Shown: positions 8,374-16,376, counted from the first letter of the stretch. The stretch is DNA of 64,000 nucleotides from Luteibacter sp. Sphag1AF (GCF_014192715.1 NZ_JACHYH010000001.1:868001-932000); one strand, 5' to 3'. The notes: generated from the sequence alone by a model not told the origin. Program-made: numbers and translations.

Positions 8374-10494
8374 TCAGAAGTCCTTCTGCACCGAAAGGTA
8401 CACACCACGGCGTGGACCAAACTGCGGCGCACCCACGCCAATGCCCGAACCGTCACGCAGCTCGTAGGTACGATCCAGCACGTTCAGGACGGCCAACTGG
8501 GTGTGCAGGGCACCCATGTGATCGAAGTTGAAGTCGTGGGCGATGCTCAGATTCAGCTGGAAGTAGGCAGGCATGGTGGCGCCATTGGGCACCGTGCCAT
8601 CACGACGAAGGCCCGAGCCGAAGAGGTAGTCCGCACCGATCTTCGTGCTGGAATCAATGGCGTAATTGATGCCGCCCGACGAGGTGTACTTCTGGTCGTG
8701 GTCGAGATGGATGTAGTTGTATGCGATGTAAGCGAGATCTTCCGGCGAGAAGTTGTACTGGCCGGTGATGATGTTCTTGCCCAGCGAACGGTTGTACGCA
8801 AAGTTGAAGTACGCGGTGAGCGGACCACCGTCGTAGTTCAGTGTGAACTCGGTGCCCTGGATGCGACCCTGATCGTAGTTGAACGTGGAATACACTACGG
8901 CCGCACCGAACTGGCCTTCATCCTGGATGCGCGCCACGCGGCGATAGTAGGCATCCAGACCCACCGTCCACTGGCTTCCCAGCTTCTGCGACACACCCAC
9001 GTCGTAGTAGTTGGAGCGCTCGCTCAACGGCGTGTTGTCGCCGTTGGCCGGAAGCGCGTTCGTCGTGTTTGCGAACTTCTCGATGGATGCCGTGGTGATG
9101 GCCTCGGTGGCCGGGGGCGTGAAGTAGCGCGAATAGCCCGCGTGCACCGTGGTGCTGTCGTTCGGCTGCCAGATGGCACCGATGCGCGGACTCAGCTGGC
9201 TTTCGGTACGGAACGCATCGTACTTGTCGGCACGCACACCATAATTCACCGTCCAGTGATCGCCGATGCTCCATTCGTCCTGCGCGTAAAGCGCATACGT
9301 GCGCGCCAGAACGCGGCTGGTATCCAGAATGTTGAAGGGCACGGTGCTGGTCTGATTGCCAGCATCGTCTGCCGGGAAAACCAGCGAGTTGTTGGTGGAG
9401 CGTGCGTTCTCGTACGAGCCATACGCGCCGTAACGCAGCGTGTGGTTGTCGCCCAGCGGCGTCGAGAAATCGGCTTGCAGCGTGGTGGCACGGTTGCTGC
9501 GGCGCACATCCGATGCCACGCCGTTGAACATCAGATCGCCGATGTCGTCGGGCGTGAATGTGAGGCCGCTGTAACGCTCACCCACTGACACCTGATACGC
9601 GGTTTCGCCCATCTTTCCCTGCAACGACAGGATGCCGAAGCGGGTCTTTTCCTGCTGCTGTTCGTTGAGGCTGGCGGAGTCGAAATGGGTGACATCCAGG
9701 TAACCGAACTTCACGTCCTGCCCCGGATTGTTGGGGATTTCAAAGCGATTATTGGTCGCGCCGAACATGAAGCTGATGCGCGTATCGTTGTTGATCAGAT
9801 ACGACACATCACCGAACGCCTTCACCTGATTGGTGTGGTCGTGAATCGGCTTGCGGCTGGACGTGGGATTTTCGATGCCCACGTCACTGGTCAGGTAATT
9901 GGCGGTGGCAAACCAGCTCCAGTTGCCTTCGCGCCCGAAGATGGTCGCGTTGGGGTTCAGCGTGCCGAAGCTGCCACCGGTCATGCCGACGCTGCCGCCC
10001 GTGCCGTCTTTGCCCGTGCGCGTGGTGATGTCCACGATGGCGGCTGTGCGCTCGCCGTACTGTGCGGGCAACGCACCCGTCAGGAGCTTCACGTTGTCGA
10101 TCAGGCGCGCGTCCAGCGTCTGACCGAAACCACCGATACTTTCCGGAATCAGCACGCCGTTGATGCGGTACTGCAAATTGGCGTGATCGCCGCGTACGTG
10201 CAGCTGGCCGTATGAATCCTGCACAACGCCGGGCGCCTGCAACACCACCTGATTCAGCGGTGTGGAATCGCCCAGCGGCAATGCCTGGATCGTCTGGCGA
10301 TCCATGACGTACTGGCTGCTTCCGGTGTCCGGCGACAGGCTGTTGCGCGCCTCGTCCAGTCGCGCGCTCACGTCCACCGCACTCAGATTGGTGGCTTTCT
10401 GAGGAGCGGGCGTTGCGTCCTGCGCAAGGGCGGAAACAGCAGGCAGGCCAGCAAGTGCGACAGCGATGGCCAAAGCCAGGCGAGCATTCTTCAT
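8374..10494 (-). CDS. TonB-dependent outer-membrane receptor
   Basis: The 706-residue protein has a signal peptide (MKNARLALAIAVALAG, cleavage near SALAQ), a plug domain with VVLQAPGVVQDSYGQLHVRG and a GGFGQTLDARLIDNVKLLTGALPAQYG block, and a long barrel ending in the terminal phenylalanine expected for BamA recognition (QKDF). It should import a TonB-energised substrate across the outer membrane. The ligand is unknown, and no siderophore, cobalamin or sugar-utilisation gene sits beside it. I use the ATG at 10494; an ATG at 10548 would add 18 residues that do not look like a signal peptide and overlap a TATAAT-like promoter region. Confidence 0.9.
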   Translation of the reverse strand: MKNARLALAIAVALAGLPAVSALAQDATPAPQKATNLSAVDVSARLDEARNSLSPDTGSSQYVMDRQTIQALPLGDSTPLNQVVLQAPGVVQDSYGQLHVRGDHANLQYRINGVLIPESIGGFGQTLDARLIDNVKLLTGALPAQYGERTAAIVDITTRTGKDGTGGSVGMTGGSFGTLNPNATIFGREGNWSWFATANYLTSDVGIENPTSSRKPIHDHTNQVKAFGDVSYLINNDTRISFMFGATNNRFEIPNNPGQDVKFGYLDVTHFDSASLNEQQQEKTRFGILSLQGKMGETAYQVSVGERYSGLTFTPDDIGDLMFNGVASDVRRSNRATTLQADFSTPLGDNHTLRYGAYGSYENARSTNNSLVFPADDAGNQTSTVPFNILDTSRVLARTYALYAQDEWSIGDHWTVNYGVRADKYDAFRTESQLSPRIGAIWQPNDSTTVHAGYSRYFTPPATEAITTASIEKFANTTNALPANGDNTPLSERSNYYDVGVSQKLGSQWTVGLDAYYRRVARIQDEGQFGAAVVYSTFNYDQGRIQGTEFTLNYDGGPLTAYFNFAYNRSLGKNIITGQYNFSPEDLAYIAYNYIHLDHDQKYTSSGGINYAIDSSTKIGADYLFGSGLRRDGTVPNGATMPAYFQLNLSIAHDFNFDHMGALHTQLAVLNVLDRTYELRDGSGIGVGAPQFGPRRGVYLSVQKDF

Positions 10495-10533
10495 GAGCGT
10501 CTTCTTCTGAGGTCGGGGACGATGGAGCTGAAT

Positions 10534-10541
10534 GTTATAAT
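10534..10541. promoter_or_regulatory. Candidate -10 region between the divergent receptor and EcsC genes
   Basis: The sequence TGTTATAATG contains a perfect TATAAT on the plus strand and TATAAC on the minus strand. It lies in the 121-base gap between the divergent genes starting at 10494 and 10616. No convincing -35 box is seen for either direction, so this is only a candidate. Confidence 0.35.
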
Positions 10542-10615
10542 GTTTCATTAGTATCCGGATCGGTTCCTTTCGTCCGGCTTTCGCTTCATTCAGGGCTCAC
10601 AAAGCTGCCGACACC

Positions 10616-11578
10616 ATGGTCGCAGACGCCATGGCGGAGAACATGATGCCGAAAGACACACAGACCTCCGGGTCGAAAGAAATTGTGGCTGCACGCCCGA
10701 TGCACGAAGAGAGCCCGGTAGCGCGCGCCATACTGGAATTTGTGAGTCGCATTCCTGAAAGCGAGGTTCCGCGCAGCGCTGATGCCGCAGAAACTTGCCG
10801 AAATATCGCCAGTGCCGCCGCCAACCGCGCCGCACTTACTGCGGGCTCACTGGCCTTGCCGCCGGGTCCGTTGGGCTGGCTGACTGTCTTGCCCGAACTC
10901 GTCGCCATCTGGCGGATTCAGGGTCAGATGGTCAGTGATATCGCCGCGGCGTTCGGAAAAACACCCAAACTCGGCCGCGAACAGATGCTCTGGTGCCTTT
11001 TCCGGCATACGGCCGCCCAGGCCTTCCGCGACGTGGCCATTCGCGTGGGTGACCGCCTCATCTTCCGCACCACGGCTACCAGCGTCCTGCAGCGGCTTGC
11101 CCAGCGCATCGGCGTCAGCGTGTCCAAGCGTGCCGTAGGCAAGGGCATTTCGCGCTGGCTGCCCATTGTGGGCGCGCTGGGCGTGGGCGCTTATGCGTAT
11201 TACGACACGGGACAGGTAGCGAAGACGGCGATCGACCTCTTCAGCGGTGACATCCACGTTGAAGACGGTGACGGGGAGGCACCCGCCCCGGCAAAAAAAT
11301 CGCGTAAGGCGGCCGCTGCCAACAATAAGGCGCCCGCCGCTGCCGTGACCACGGTCGCCCGGAAGAAGGTTGCGGCCAAATCGCCGGTGAAAAAGAAGGC
11401 GGCAAAGTCCGCCGCCCGCCCCGCGACAGCGAAGAAGCCGTCCGTACAAAAAAAGGCGGCAGGCAAGACTGCCGCGGCGAAGAAATCCGCCACGCCGCGC
11501 AAAACTGCCACGAAGAAAACGACAGCCAGCAAGGCGACGAAGAAATCCGTCGCCCGCCGGCCCGCGGCCAGCCAGTGA
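10616..11578 (+). CDS. EcsC-domain protein with histone-H1-like Lys/Ala-rich tail
   Basis: The 320-residue product has two parts. Residues about 60-205 match the EcsC family (SLALPPGPLGWLTVLPEL, then an IWRIQGQMVSDIAAAFG helix and a hydrophobic WLPIVGALGVGAYAYYD). From about residue 220 to the end is a roughly 100-residue tail made almost only of Ala, Lys, Pro, Ser and Thr with KK-spaced repeats such as KKKAAKSA and KKTTASKATKK, like histone H1, HctA or AlgP tails. The first part suggests membrane association; the second suggests binding to DNA or another polyanion. Function is unknown. The start is uncertain: ATG at 10616 gives the longest form, but GGAG sits seven bases before the ATG at 10646. 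Confidence 0.72.
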   Translation: MVADAMAENMMPKDTQTSGSKEIVAARPMHEESPVARAILEFVSRIPESEVPRSADAAETCRNIASAAANRAALTAGSLALPPGPLGWLTVLPELVAIWRIQGQMVSDIAAAFGKTPKLGREQMLWCLFRHTAAQAFRDVAIRVGDRLIFRTTATSVLQRLAQRIGVSVSKRAVGKGISRWLPIVGALGVGAYAYYDTGQVAKTAIDLFSGDIHVEDGDGEAPAPAKKSRKAAAANNKAPAAAVTTVARKKVAAKSPVKKKAAKSAARPATAKKPSVQKKAAGKTAAAKKSATPRKTATKKTTASKATKKSVARRPAASQ

Positions 11579-11632
11579 CCTTCACGCGTGATTCCGGCAA
11601 GCTCCCGCTTCATGACTGACAGGGAGAGCCCC

Positions 11633-12370
11633 ATGAATGCGAAGCGAGTCGTACTGGTTACCGGAGGAGGACGTCGCGTGGGCGCCGCCATCGTGCGGCG
11701 ACTGCACGAAACAGGCTGCGACATCGCGCTGCACTACCTTCGCTCCGACGTGGAGGCAGCCGCGCTGGCAGAGGAACTGTCTTCGCGACGCGCGGGCAGC
11801 GTGACCACCTTCCGCGCGGATTTGTCCACGCCCGAGGCACCACGGCAGATGATGGATCAGGTGCTGGCGCATTTCGGGCAACTGGATGGCCTGGTCAACA
11901 ACGCCTCATCGTTTTACCCCACGCCCATCGACACGGCGACACAGGCCCAGTGGGACGATGTTTTCGCGGCAAATGCGCGTGCGCCGTTTTTCCTGGCCCA
12001 GGCTGCAGCACCCGCGTTGCGCGCCGCGCATGGCAGCATCGTGAACATGGTGGATATCTACGGCGAGCGCCCACTCGCCGGACACGCGATCTATTCGATG
12101 GCAAAAGCCGCGCTTGGCATGCTGACGCAGGCGCTTGCCAAAGACCTCGCTCCCGACGTGCGCGTTAACGCGGTGGCACCGGGTGCGATCCTCTGGCCAG
12201 AGTCGGGCAAGGATGCCGCCGCCGCAGCAGCGCTGATGGAAAAGACACCGCTGGGTCGCTTGGGACAGACCGATGAAGTGGCCGAGGCCGTGCGCTGGCT
12301 GCTGTTTGATGCGAAATACACCACGGGCCAGACCGTGCGTGTGGATGGCGGCCGGGCATTGATGATCTGA
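11633..12370 (+). CDS. Pteridine reductase-type SDR
   Basis: The 245-residue protein is a short-chain dehydrogenase whose cofactor loop reads TGGGRRVG. The arginine-containing TGxxxRxG form marks pteridine reductases (PTR1, FolM) rather than classical SDRs, which have TGxxxGxG. The NNAS motif is present (LVNNASSFYP), and the catalytic Tyr and Lys are in IYSMAKAAL. Members reduce dihydrobiopterin or dihydrofolate, so a role in pterin or folate salvage is likely. The ATG at 11633 follows AGGGAGAG, a good ribosome site; in-frame codons upstream are not needed. Confidence 0.85.
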   Translation: MNAKRVVLVTGGGRRVGAAIVRRLHETGCDIALHYLRSDVEAAALAEELSSRRAGSVTTFRADLSTPEAPRQMMDQVLAHFGQLDGLVNNASSFYPTPIDTATQAQWDDVFAANARAPFFLAQAAAPALRAAHGSIVNMVDIYGERPLAGHAIYSMAKAALGMLTQALAKDLAPDVRVNAVAPGAILWPESGKDAAAAAALMEKTPLGRLGQTDEVAEAVRWLLFDAKYTTGQTVRVDGGRALMI

Positions 12371-12494
12371 CACAGTAAGCTGCGTGCATCAGGTTTACCG
12401 AAACCTGTATCTGCGAGCTTGACCGCTACAGGACGCTAGCCTCATTCATTCAAGGCCGCGCCGCCCAAAGACCTCGCCGTACGTCGGCACACAT

Positions 12495-12521
12495 AAAAAA
12501 AGGGAGCCATCCTGGCTCCCT
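12495..12521 (-). terminator. Rho-independent terminator of the DUF6159 gene
   Basis: On the minus strand GGGAGCC, a five-base loop and GGCTCCC are followed by a run of seven T. It lies about 130 bases beyond the stop of the gene at 12653-13498 and reads in that direction. Confidence 0.85.
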
Positions 12522-12652
12522 CTCAGGTCCTTGCGGGACAGTTTCGTGCTGGTTGTGCGTCCCCACACCTTCATCGAAACGATCGCTCCATCGACAGGCG
12601 AATCTTAGGCGCCACACGTCGATGCAATCTTGAGATCCGTCTCACCCATGCC

Positions 12653-13498
12653 TCACACCTTCGAGCGAAACGCACCTTCCAGCAGAAGCGTATCGAAGCC
12701 GCCGCCCGCGCGTCCCTCTTGCGCGTAGCGATACAGCGCCGCGGAATAGATGCCCTGCAATGCAGCCTGGATCAGCGATGCCGCCAGCAAGGCCAGGCAT
12801 GTGGCGAATCCCACCACATAGGCCAGCTTCATCCACTCCATCGACACCAGCAGCAGAAACATGCCACCAAACGTGACGAAGATACCGAACGTGACCAAGC
12901 CAAAAGCCAGGCCCAGGCCACCGTTGCCGATAAGATTTTCGCCCCACGTTTTACGCAGCAGTTCAACGCTGCGCTTCAACGCATCCACCGGACCAATATT
13001 CTGACTGGCAAGCACGGGCACCACGAGAAACGACGCCACCGTCCACCCAAGCCCCAGAAGGCCCGCCACCAGACGCCCAACGATTCCCATCCGCTCCTGC
13101 GCGGCGCGCAGCAGCACGCCGACCGTGGCAGAAATCAGTGCATATCCGATGATCGCCGGTAGCCGCGCCCATGCCGCATCCAGGCCATCCTTCAACGTGG
13201 GCGTGCCGCCACGCAATCGCACCAGCGCCGAAGAAACCAGCGCCGTGTTGAAGAAAAAAATGATCGTGTACTGCACGAGGTAAAACAGCATCAGCGCAAC
13301 GAATGCCACGGGCGAAAAATGCTCCCCATGCAGACCTCGTCCTTCACCATAGCCAAGGAAAGGCACAAAAAACGTTGCCGCCACAATGATCGAGCAGATG
13401 CCCGAAAGCAGCGGAAACAGCGCCAACACCTTGTCCTGCTGAAGCACCTGCGCACTGACCTTGATCAGGCCCCAGCTACGGGCAAACTTTCCAGTCAT
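12653..13498 (-). CDS. Multi-pass membrane protein, DUF6159 family
   Basis: The 281-residue protein has about six hydrophobic helices and begins with FARSWGLIKVSAQVL followed by KVLALFPLLSGICS, the recognisable start of DUF6159 membrane proteins. No enzymatic motif is visible and the function is unknown. The ATG at 13498 follows GGGGGAG at a good distance; an upstream in-frame start at 13537 is less likely. A strong terminator lies downstream, so the gene is probably a single transcription unit, and it marks the edge of the less GC-rich Rhs island. Confidence 0.75.
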   Translation of the reverse strand: MTGKFARSWGLIKVSAQVLQQDKVLALFPLLSGICSIIVAATFFVPFLGYGEGRGLHGEHFSPVAFVALMLFYLVQYTIIFFFNTALVSSALVRLRGGTPTLKDGLDAAWARLPAIIGYALISATVGVLLRAAQERMGIVGRLVAGLLGLGWTVASFLVVPVLASQNIGPVDALKRSVELLRKTWGENLIGNGGLGLAFGLVTFGIFVTFGGMFLLLVSMEWMKLAYVVGFATCLALLAASLIQAALQGIYSAALYRYAQEGRAGGGFDTLLLEGAFRSKV

Positions 13499-13626
13499 AC
13501 CAACACTCCCCCTGTCGAGTGGCGACGTTTGTAGCACGATGTCGGGGATTGCGGCAGTCGGCCAATTCCAGAAAAAACATCAAAAAGGCAGATGTTTTCC
13601 AGCAAGAGTGTTGCACCACGTACAAC

Positions 13627-13890
13627 TTAACTTAGGTACTTTGCATCACGCTTGTCGAAGGCAGGTCTAGTGCCTTCCAAAATATCGACAATCTTCTGAT
13701 TGATGAGCGGGTCTTCAATCGAACCAGTGATGTACGTCACCTCATGGCTCTGGTCCTTCTTCATCTCGGCACAGATGGCGGTGGCGCTTAACTTGGTGCC
13801 GCCGGATGTCTGAGGAGCCGGCTGCGCGCTACAAGCCCCCATGGTGACGAAGATAAAAACCAAGCACAGCAAAGAGGGTGACTTGTTCAT
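13627..13890 (-). CDS. Small lipoprotein at the end of the Rhs array
   Basis: The 87-residue product has a signal peptide with a lipobox ending at C20 (VTMGAC), then a short hydrophilic domain with SATAICAEMKKDQSHEV and DPLINQKIVDILEG. I do not recognise the family. It is the last minus-strand gene of the Rhs orphan array, so an envelope immunity or accessory role is possible but only inferred from position. The start ATG at 13890 follows AAAGGGA at a good distance; this ribosome site lies in a duplicated 13-base element. Confidence 0.65.
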   Translation of the reverse strand: MNKSPSLLCLVFIFVTMGACSAQPAPQTSGGTKLSATAICAEMKKDQSHEVTYITGSIEDPLINQKIVDILEGTRPAFDKRDAKYLS

Positions 13891-13918
13891 GGCGTCCCTT
13901 TCTTGGGCATCCCTTTCT
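13891..13918 (-). repeat. Duplicated ribosome-binding element before the small lipoprotein gene
   Basis: Two 13-base copies of AGAAAGGGAYGCC, differing at one base and separated by two bases, lie directly before the ATG at 13890. Each carries an AAAGGGA Shine-Dalgarno-like core. The copies have a 15-base period, so they also encode a repeated pentapeptide in the upstream in-frame reading. Confidence 0.7.
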
Positions 13919-14041
13919 AAGGACAGTGACCGATTCTCGTCCCACCGGAGCGTTAGGATCGTAACGCTTGATTGCGTTGCTCGGTGTGCCAAGGATTGCA
14001 AGAGTGATAACGCGATCCGCGTTCTGCATAAACACGAGCAC

Positions 14042-14389
14042 CTAGCTAGTTTGAGGCTTTATCAAGGAATCGAGCCATCCGCGGTGCTCTTCTTTGATGC
14101 CTGGCCCAGTAGTAAGCACCTTGATCACGTAAGCGACAAATGATCGAATCAGATCGTTATCGTCAGAGAAGTCCCATTTTTCAAATATCTTCCAGTCGCG
14201 TTCGTTCAATGTGCAACCGGCTTCATCCGTATATACATAGAGCTCGACCAATAAATCTCTCTGGACAACTTTTGCGTATTCGTACACCTCATGCTTTCCA
14301 CGCACCAACTCAAACTGAATAGGTTGCAGACGGCGCAAGGCCATCTCTTTGGCGAGAGCAGCAATGCATCTTTCGGAGAAGCTAGTCAT
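14042..14389 (-). CDS. Candidate immunity protein of orphan Rhs tip 3
   Basis: This is a 115-residue, cytoplasmic-looking, acidic protein without signal peptide or membrane helix. It has an N-terminal helical part (FSERCIAALAKEMALRRL), a central beta-rich stretch (DLLVELYVYTDEAG) and a C-terminal helical DDNDLIRSFVAYVIKVL. I do not recognise the family. The ATG at 14389 shares a base with the stop of the upstream orphan tip (TGATG), the usual coupling of a polymorphic toxin and its immunity gene. The immunity role is inferred from this position. An ATG six bases earlier (14395) is an alternative start. Confidence 0.6.
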   Translation of the reverse strand: MTSFSERCIAALAKEMALRRLQPIQFELVRGKHEVYEYAKVVQRDLLVELYVYTDEAGCTLNERDWKIFEKWDFSDDNDLIRSFVAYVIKVLTTGPGIKEEHRGWLDSLIKPQTS

Positions 14390-14673
14390 CACCATTTACC
14401 CGCATTCCAGAAATCAAAGTGTGCATCACCTGTAACGGCTTTCTCCAATTGTCCTGCCACGCGGAAAACTTTAGCACCGCCGTTCCTGCCGTAACCGACA
14501 CGCAAGTACCTATTGCTGTTCGTCCAGCCACAAGGAACAAACGATTTCGATGGCAGCGACCCTCCTAAAGCTGCAGCGCCTTCGATCTCGCCTGCGATAT
14601 GGCTATATCGGCACGCGACCGAACAAGGGTCTATTCCGCCATCAATGCCCATGAGGTCTCTCACGTCTTGCAA
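14389..14673 (-). CDS. Orphan Rhs C-terminal tip fragment 3 (toxin-like)
   Basis: The reading frame has only a TTG to start at 14673 and continues open upstream to about 14738 without any start, so it looks like the cut-off end of a larger gene. Reading from upstream, it contains YSGITFGLGNLQDVRDLMGI, a segment like the start of Rhs variable tips, then RYLRVGYGRNGGAKVFRVAG and a final HFDFWNAGKW. The latter pattern resembles small C-terminal toxin domains, but I cannot name the family or the active site. It overlaps the next gene as TGATG. It may be a silent cassette for recombination onto a full Rhs gene, or be expressed internally. Confidence 0.55.
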   Translation of the reverse strand: MQDVRDLMGIDGGIDPCSVACRYSHIAGEIEGAAALGGSLPSKSFVPCGWTNSNRYLRVGYGRNGGAKVFRVAGQLEKAVTGDAHFDFWNAGKW

Positions 14674-14732
14674 ATTACCAAGCCCAAACGTGATCCCGCT
14701 GTACCTGTGTCCGCATGCCGCGCACCTCTGGC

Positions 14733-15065
14733 TTAATGACGGTCCTTGCCCATGAGAAGAGTTTCTCTGACCACCGAAGGATCAGTCTTGCCCCGGTCAA
14801 TCATTAGGTTGCAGTAATCATCCACCGTGGATACGACGAGCTTTCCTTGCTCAAATAAACGCAATGTCGCCCGGTCAGCAACATCGTGAATATCGTCATT
14901 CACACAATCAAGCTCATTTCGACTGAAGTCCGATCGGGAGCTTGCTTCCAGATCAACACCAAACTTCCATTCCGGCTGAATCTTCTCAACCGGCATAGAG
15001 AAGATCAATGCGATGCGGCGCAGCGAGTAAAGCCGAATCTCCGACTCAAAAGCATCCATATCCAT
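14733..15065 (-). CDS. Candidate Rhs immunity protein, acyl-carrier-like fold
   Basis: The 110-residue protein has no signal peptide. Its pattern (IALIFSMPVEKIQPEWKFG, then a conserved Asp-Leu, DFSRNELDCVNDDIHDVAD and TVDDYCNLM) resembles small proteins often found after Rhs genes and recalls acyl-carrier proteins, though the phosphopantetheine Asp-Ser-Leu is missing. The ATG at 15065 shares a base with the stop of the upstream tip fragment (TGATG); a second ATG at 15059 is better spaced from AAAGG. The immunity role is inferred from coupling. It seems distantly related to the C-terminal half of the 15973-16374 product. Confidence 0.6.
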   Translation of the reverse strand: MDMDAFESEIRLYSLRRIALIFSMPVEKIQPEWKFGVDLEASSRSDFSRNELDCVNDDIHDVADRATLRLFEQGKLVVSTVDDYCNLMIDRGKTDPSVVRETLLMGKDRH

Positions 15066-15343
15066 CACCTTTCGCACCCGCAATTCTCATAAGAAACTGC
15101 ATGGTACATAGCCTGCGCTTCAATGCTGAGATCGTAAAAACCCTCAAAGATTGTAGCTCCGGTAGCAAAAACTCCGGCTGCCATACCGAGCGGCGTCCTT
15201 CCAAGCATTCGCAGCGAGCGCGTTCCAAAACGACCCGACCAACGACTGAGCTGGCTCGTATAAGGATTCAACTGATCAACAGAGACGCCAAGCCCTCGAA
15301 GCTCCGATGAAACCTTCGGCGTGGTGCCAACACCAAGCGTCAA
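15065..15343 (-). CDS. Orphan Rhs C-terminal tip fragment 2
   Basis: This frame has only a TTG near its beginning and continues open upstream, so it is probably the detached end of an Rhs gene. It follows the broken Rhs core at 15346-15814 in another frame. It has a hydrophobic segment (PLGMAAGVFATGATIFEGF) and ends in YDLSIEAQAMYH and a Cys-Gly-Cys. The intact part of the 16377-16946 fragment ends in a similar way ([10 protein letters not shown], Cys-Glu-Cys), so the two tips look like relatives. No catalytic motif is evident. The stop overlaps the next ATG. Confidence 0.5.
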   Translation of the reverse strand: MTLGVGTTPKVSSELRGLGVSVDQLNPYTSQLSRWSGRFGTRSLRMLGRTPLGMAAGVFATGATIFEGFYDLSIEAQAMYHAVSYENCGCER

Positions 15344-15345
15344 GC

Positions 15346-15814
15346 TTAGGTTCCTGCAACTGCAACAGGATCGAATCGATTCTGCTCAACGAAGTCAGCG
15401 AACGCAGCGAAATCGAACTTCAGGTATGACTTCTTCAGCGCATCATACTCATCACGCTGCGGGCCCGGTGCAAATGTCCACGACCCAATTGCTTCCAGCC
15501 CAAGCGGGTCAACGAAGCTCAGCGGATTGCCGTCCACATAGGCATAGCTATTCAACCCTCCCCAAAGTTGAGCCCGATACTCACTGACGATCTGAGCCCG
15601 CTCCGGAGCGTAATACCGCGCCCGGTAATAATAGAGCCCCCTCCCATCATTCTCCCTGCCCGTGTATCGGTAGCCATTGTCCGCCGACACCACCGAATGA
15701 CCACTACCATAAGAATCATTACGAGTAGCGCTGGGTCGGACTGCCACTTGAGTCTGCAAGCGCCAACACGCTCTCCAAAGCGTCCGTCATGAAATAGCTG
15801 GTCAACTGGCCATT
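15346..15814 (-). pseudogene. Broken copy of the Rhs core end
   Basis: This segment duplicates the end of the intact Rhs core at about 18070-18340. Reading from 15814, the first frame gives YFMTDALESVLALADSSG and TQRYS, then stops. After one extra base near 15719 the frame shifts and resumes as SYGSGHSVVSADNGYRYTGR, GLYYYRARYYAPERAQ and NPLSFVDPLGL, followed by about 45 residues unlike the intact gene and a TAA at 15346. The DNA match to the intact gene is high in the shared part. The piece has no start codon of its own and is best seen as a silent, frameshifted cassette. Confidence 0.8.
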
Positions 15815-15911
15815 CTATCCTCCGGACACAAAACCAAGCGGATCGATTGCGTTGAGCAGATCACCGGCCAAATTGGCGTATATATCCACACTACCTAGAT
15901 CGATCTCCCCA
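15815..15911 (-). pseudogene. Second Rhs core-tail remnant
   Basis: A short open frame ending with TAG at 15815 reads SVDIYANLAGDLLNAIDPLG followed by FVSGG. The spacing and the N-A-I-D-P-L-G signature are those of the end of an Rhs core, but it does not match the neighbouring copies, so it seems to derive from a different Rhs gene. It has no start. It abuts the frameshifted copy downstream and the immunity-like gene upstream. Confidence 0.45.
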
Positions 15912-15972
15912 CTCTGCAACAAAGCCGTTAATGAGCAAGGCAAGTGCGGCGATGGTGATAGATAACCAGAAA

Positions 15973-16374
15973 CTAAGATGAAAATCGTGACACTCTCTTC
16001 AGAGGAAGAACGGAAATCATCAGGTCGCCAATCGTTTCGGGCGCGTTCTGAAGAGAGTCAATGCCATTGGTCTTCAACCATTTCGCAAGCGCTTCCTGCC
16101 CTTTCCCAAGAGCCCAAGAGTCAATCGCCTCGAGGCTGGAAAGAGGGTCATCCAGCCTTAGATTTTCTGGCTTTAGCCCATACGACAGACCTATCGCACG
16201 CAGAACTTCTTCAGCTTGACGATGATCAACACCATCCGGAAGCTCTCTAACAATCTCCGAAATCGCCATCGCGTGCCTTCCTCGCAGGAGCTTCCAGCGC
16301 GACCAATAACGGCCTACGAAGTAGGACATGGTTACGACCAGAACTATTGCGATCAATGTCTCGGCGTTTGTCAT
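15973..16374 (-). CDS. Membrane-anchored candidate immunity protein of orphan Rhs tip 1
   Basis: The 133-residue product has one N-terminal membrane helix (about residues 6-24, LIAIVLVVTMSYFVG) and a cytoplasmic C-terminal domain with a helix-rich, acyl-carrier-like pattern (LSYGLKPENLRLDDPL, then an acidic helix and TIGDLM). The ATG lies two bases after the stop of the orphan Rhs fragment at 16377, so the pair is probably co-translated. I infer an immunity role from this arrangement. Its domain looks like a distant relative of the 14733-15065 product, but here it is tethered to the membrane. Confidence 0.6.
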   Translation of the reverse strand: MTNAETLIAIVLVVTMSYFVGRYWSRWKLLRGRHAMAISEIVRELPDGVDHRQAEEVLRAIGLSYGLKPENLRLDDPLSSLEAIDSWALGKGQEALAKWLKTNGIDSLQNAPETIGDLMISVLPLKRVSRFSS

Positions 16375-16376
16375 CG

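Noticed and set aside
12371-12652. Small RNA or tRNA in the gap after the pteridine reductase gene
   Set aside because: Only a CAGGTTT/AAACCTG hairpin at 12390-12407 and the terminator at 12495-12521 are seen; no cloverleaf or promoter was found.
13829-14041. A 70-codon frame on the minus strand
   Set aside because: It overlaps the well-started lipoprotein gene and has no ribosome site; it may be toxin-gene debris but cannot be supported.
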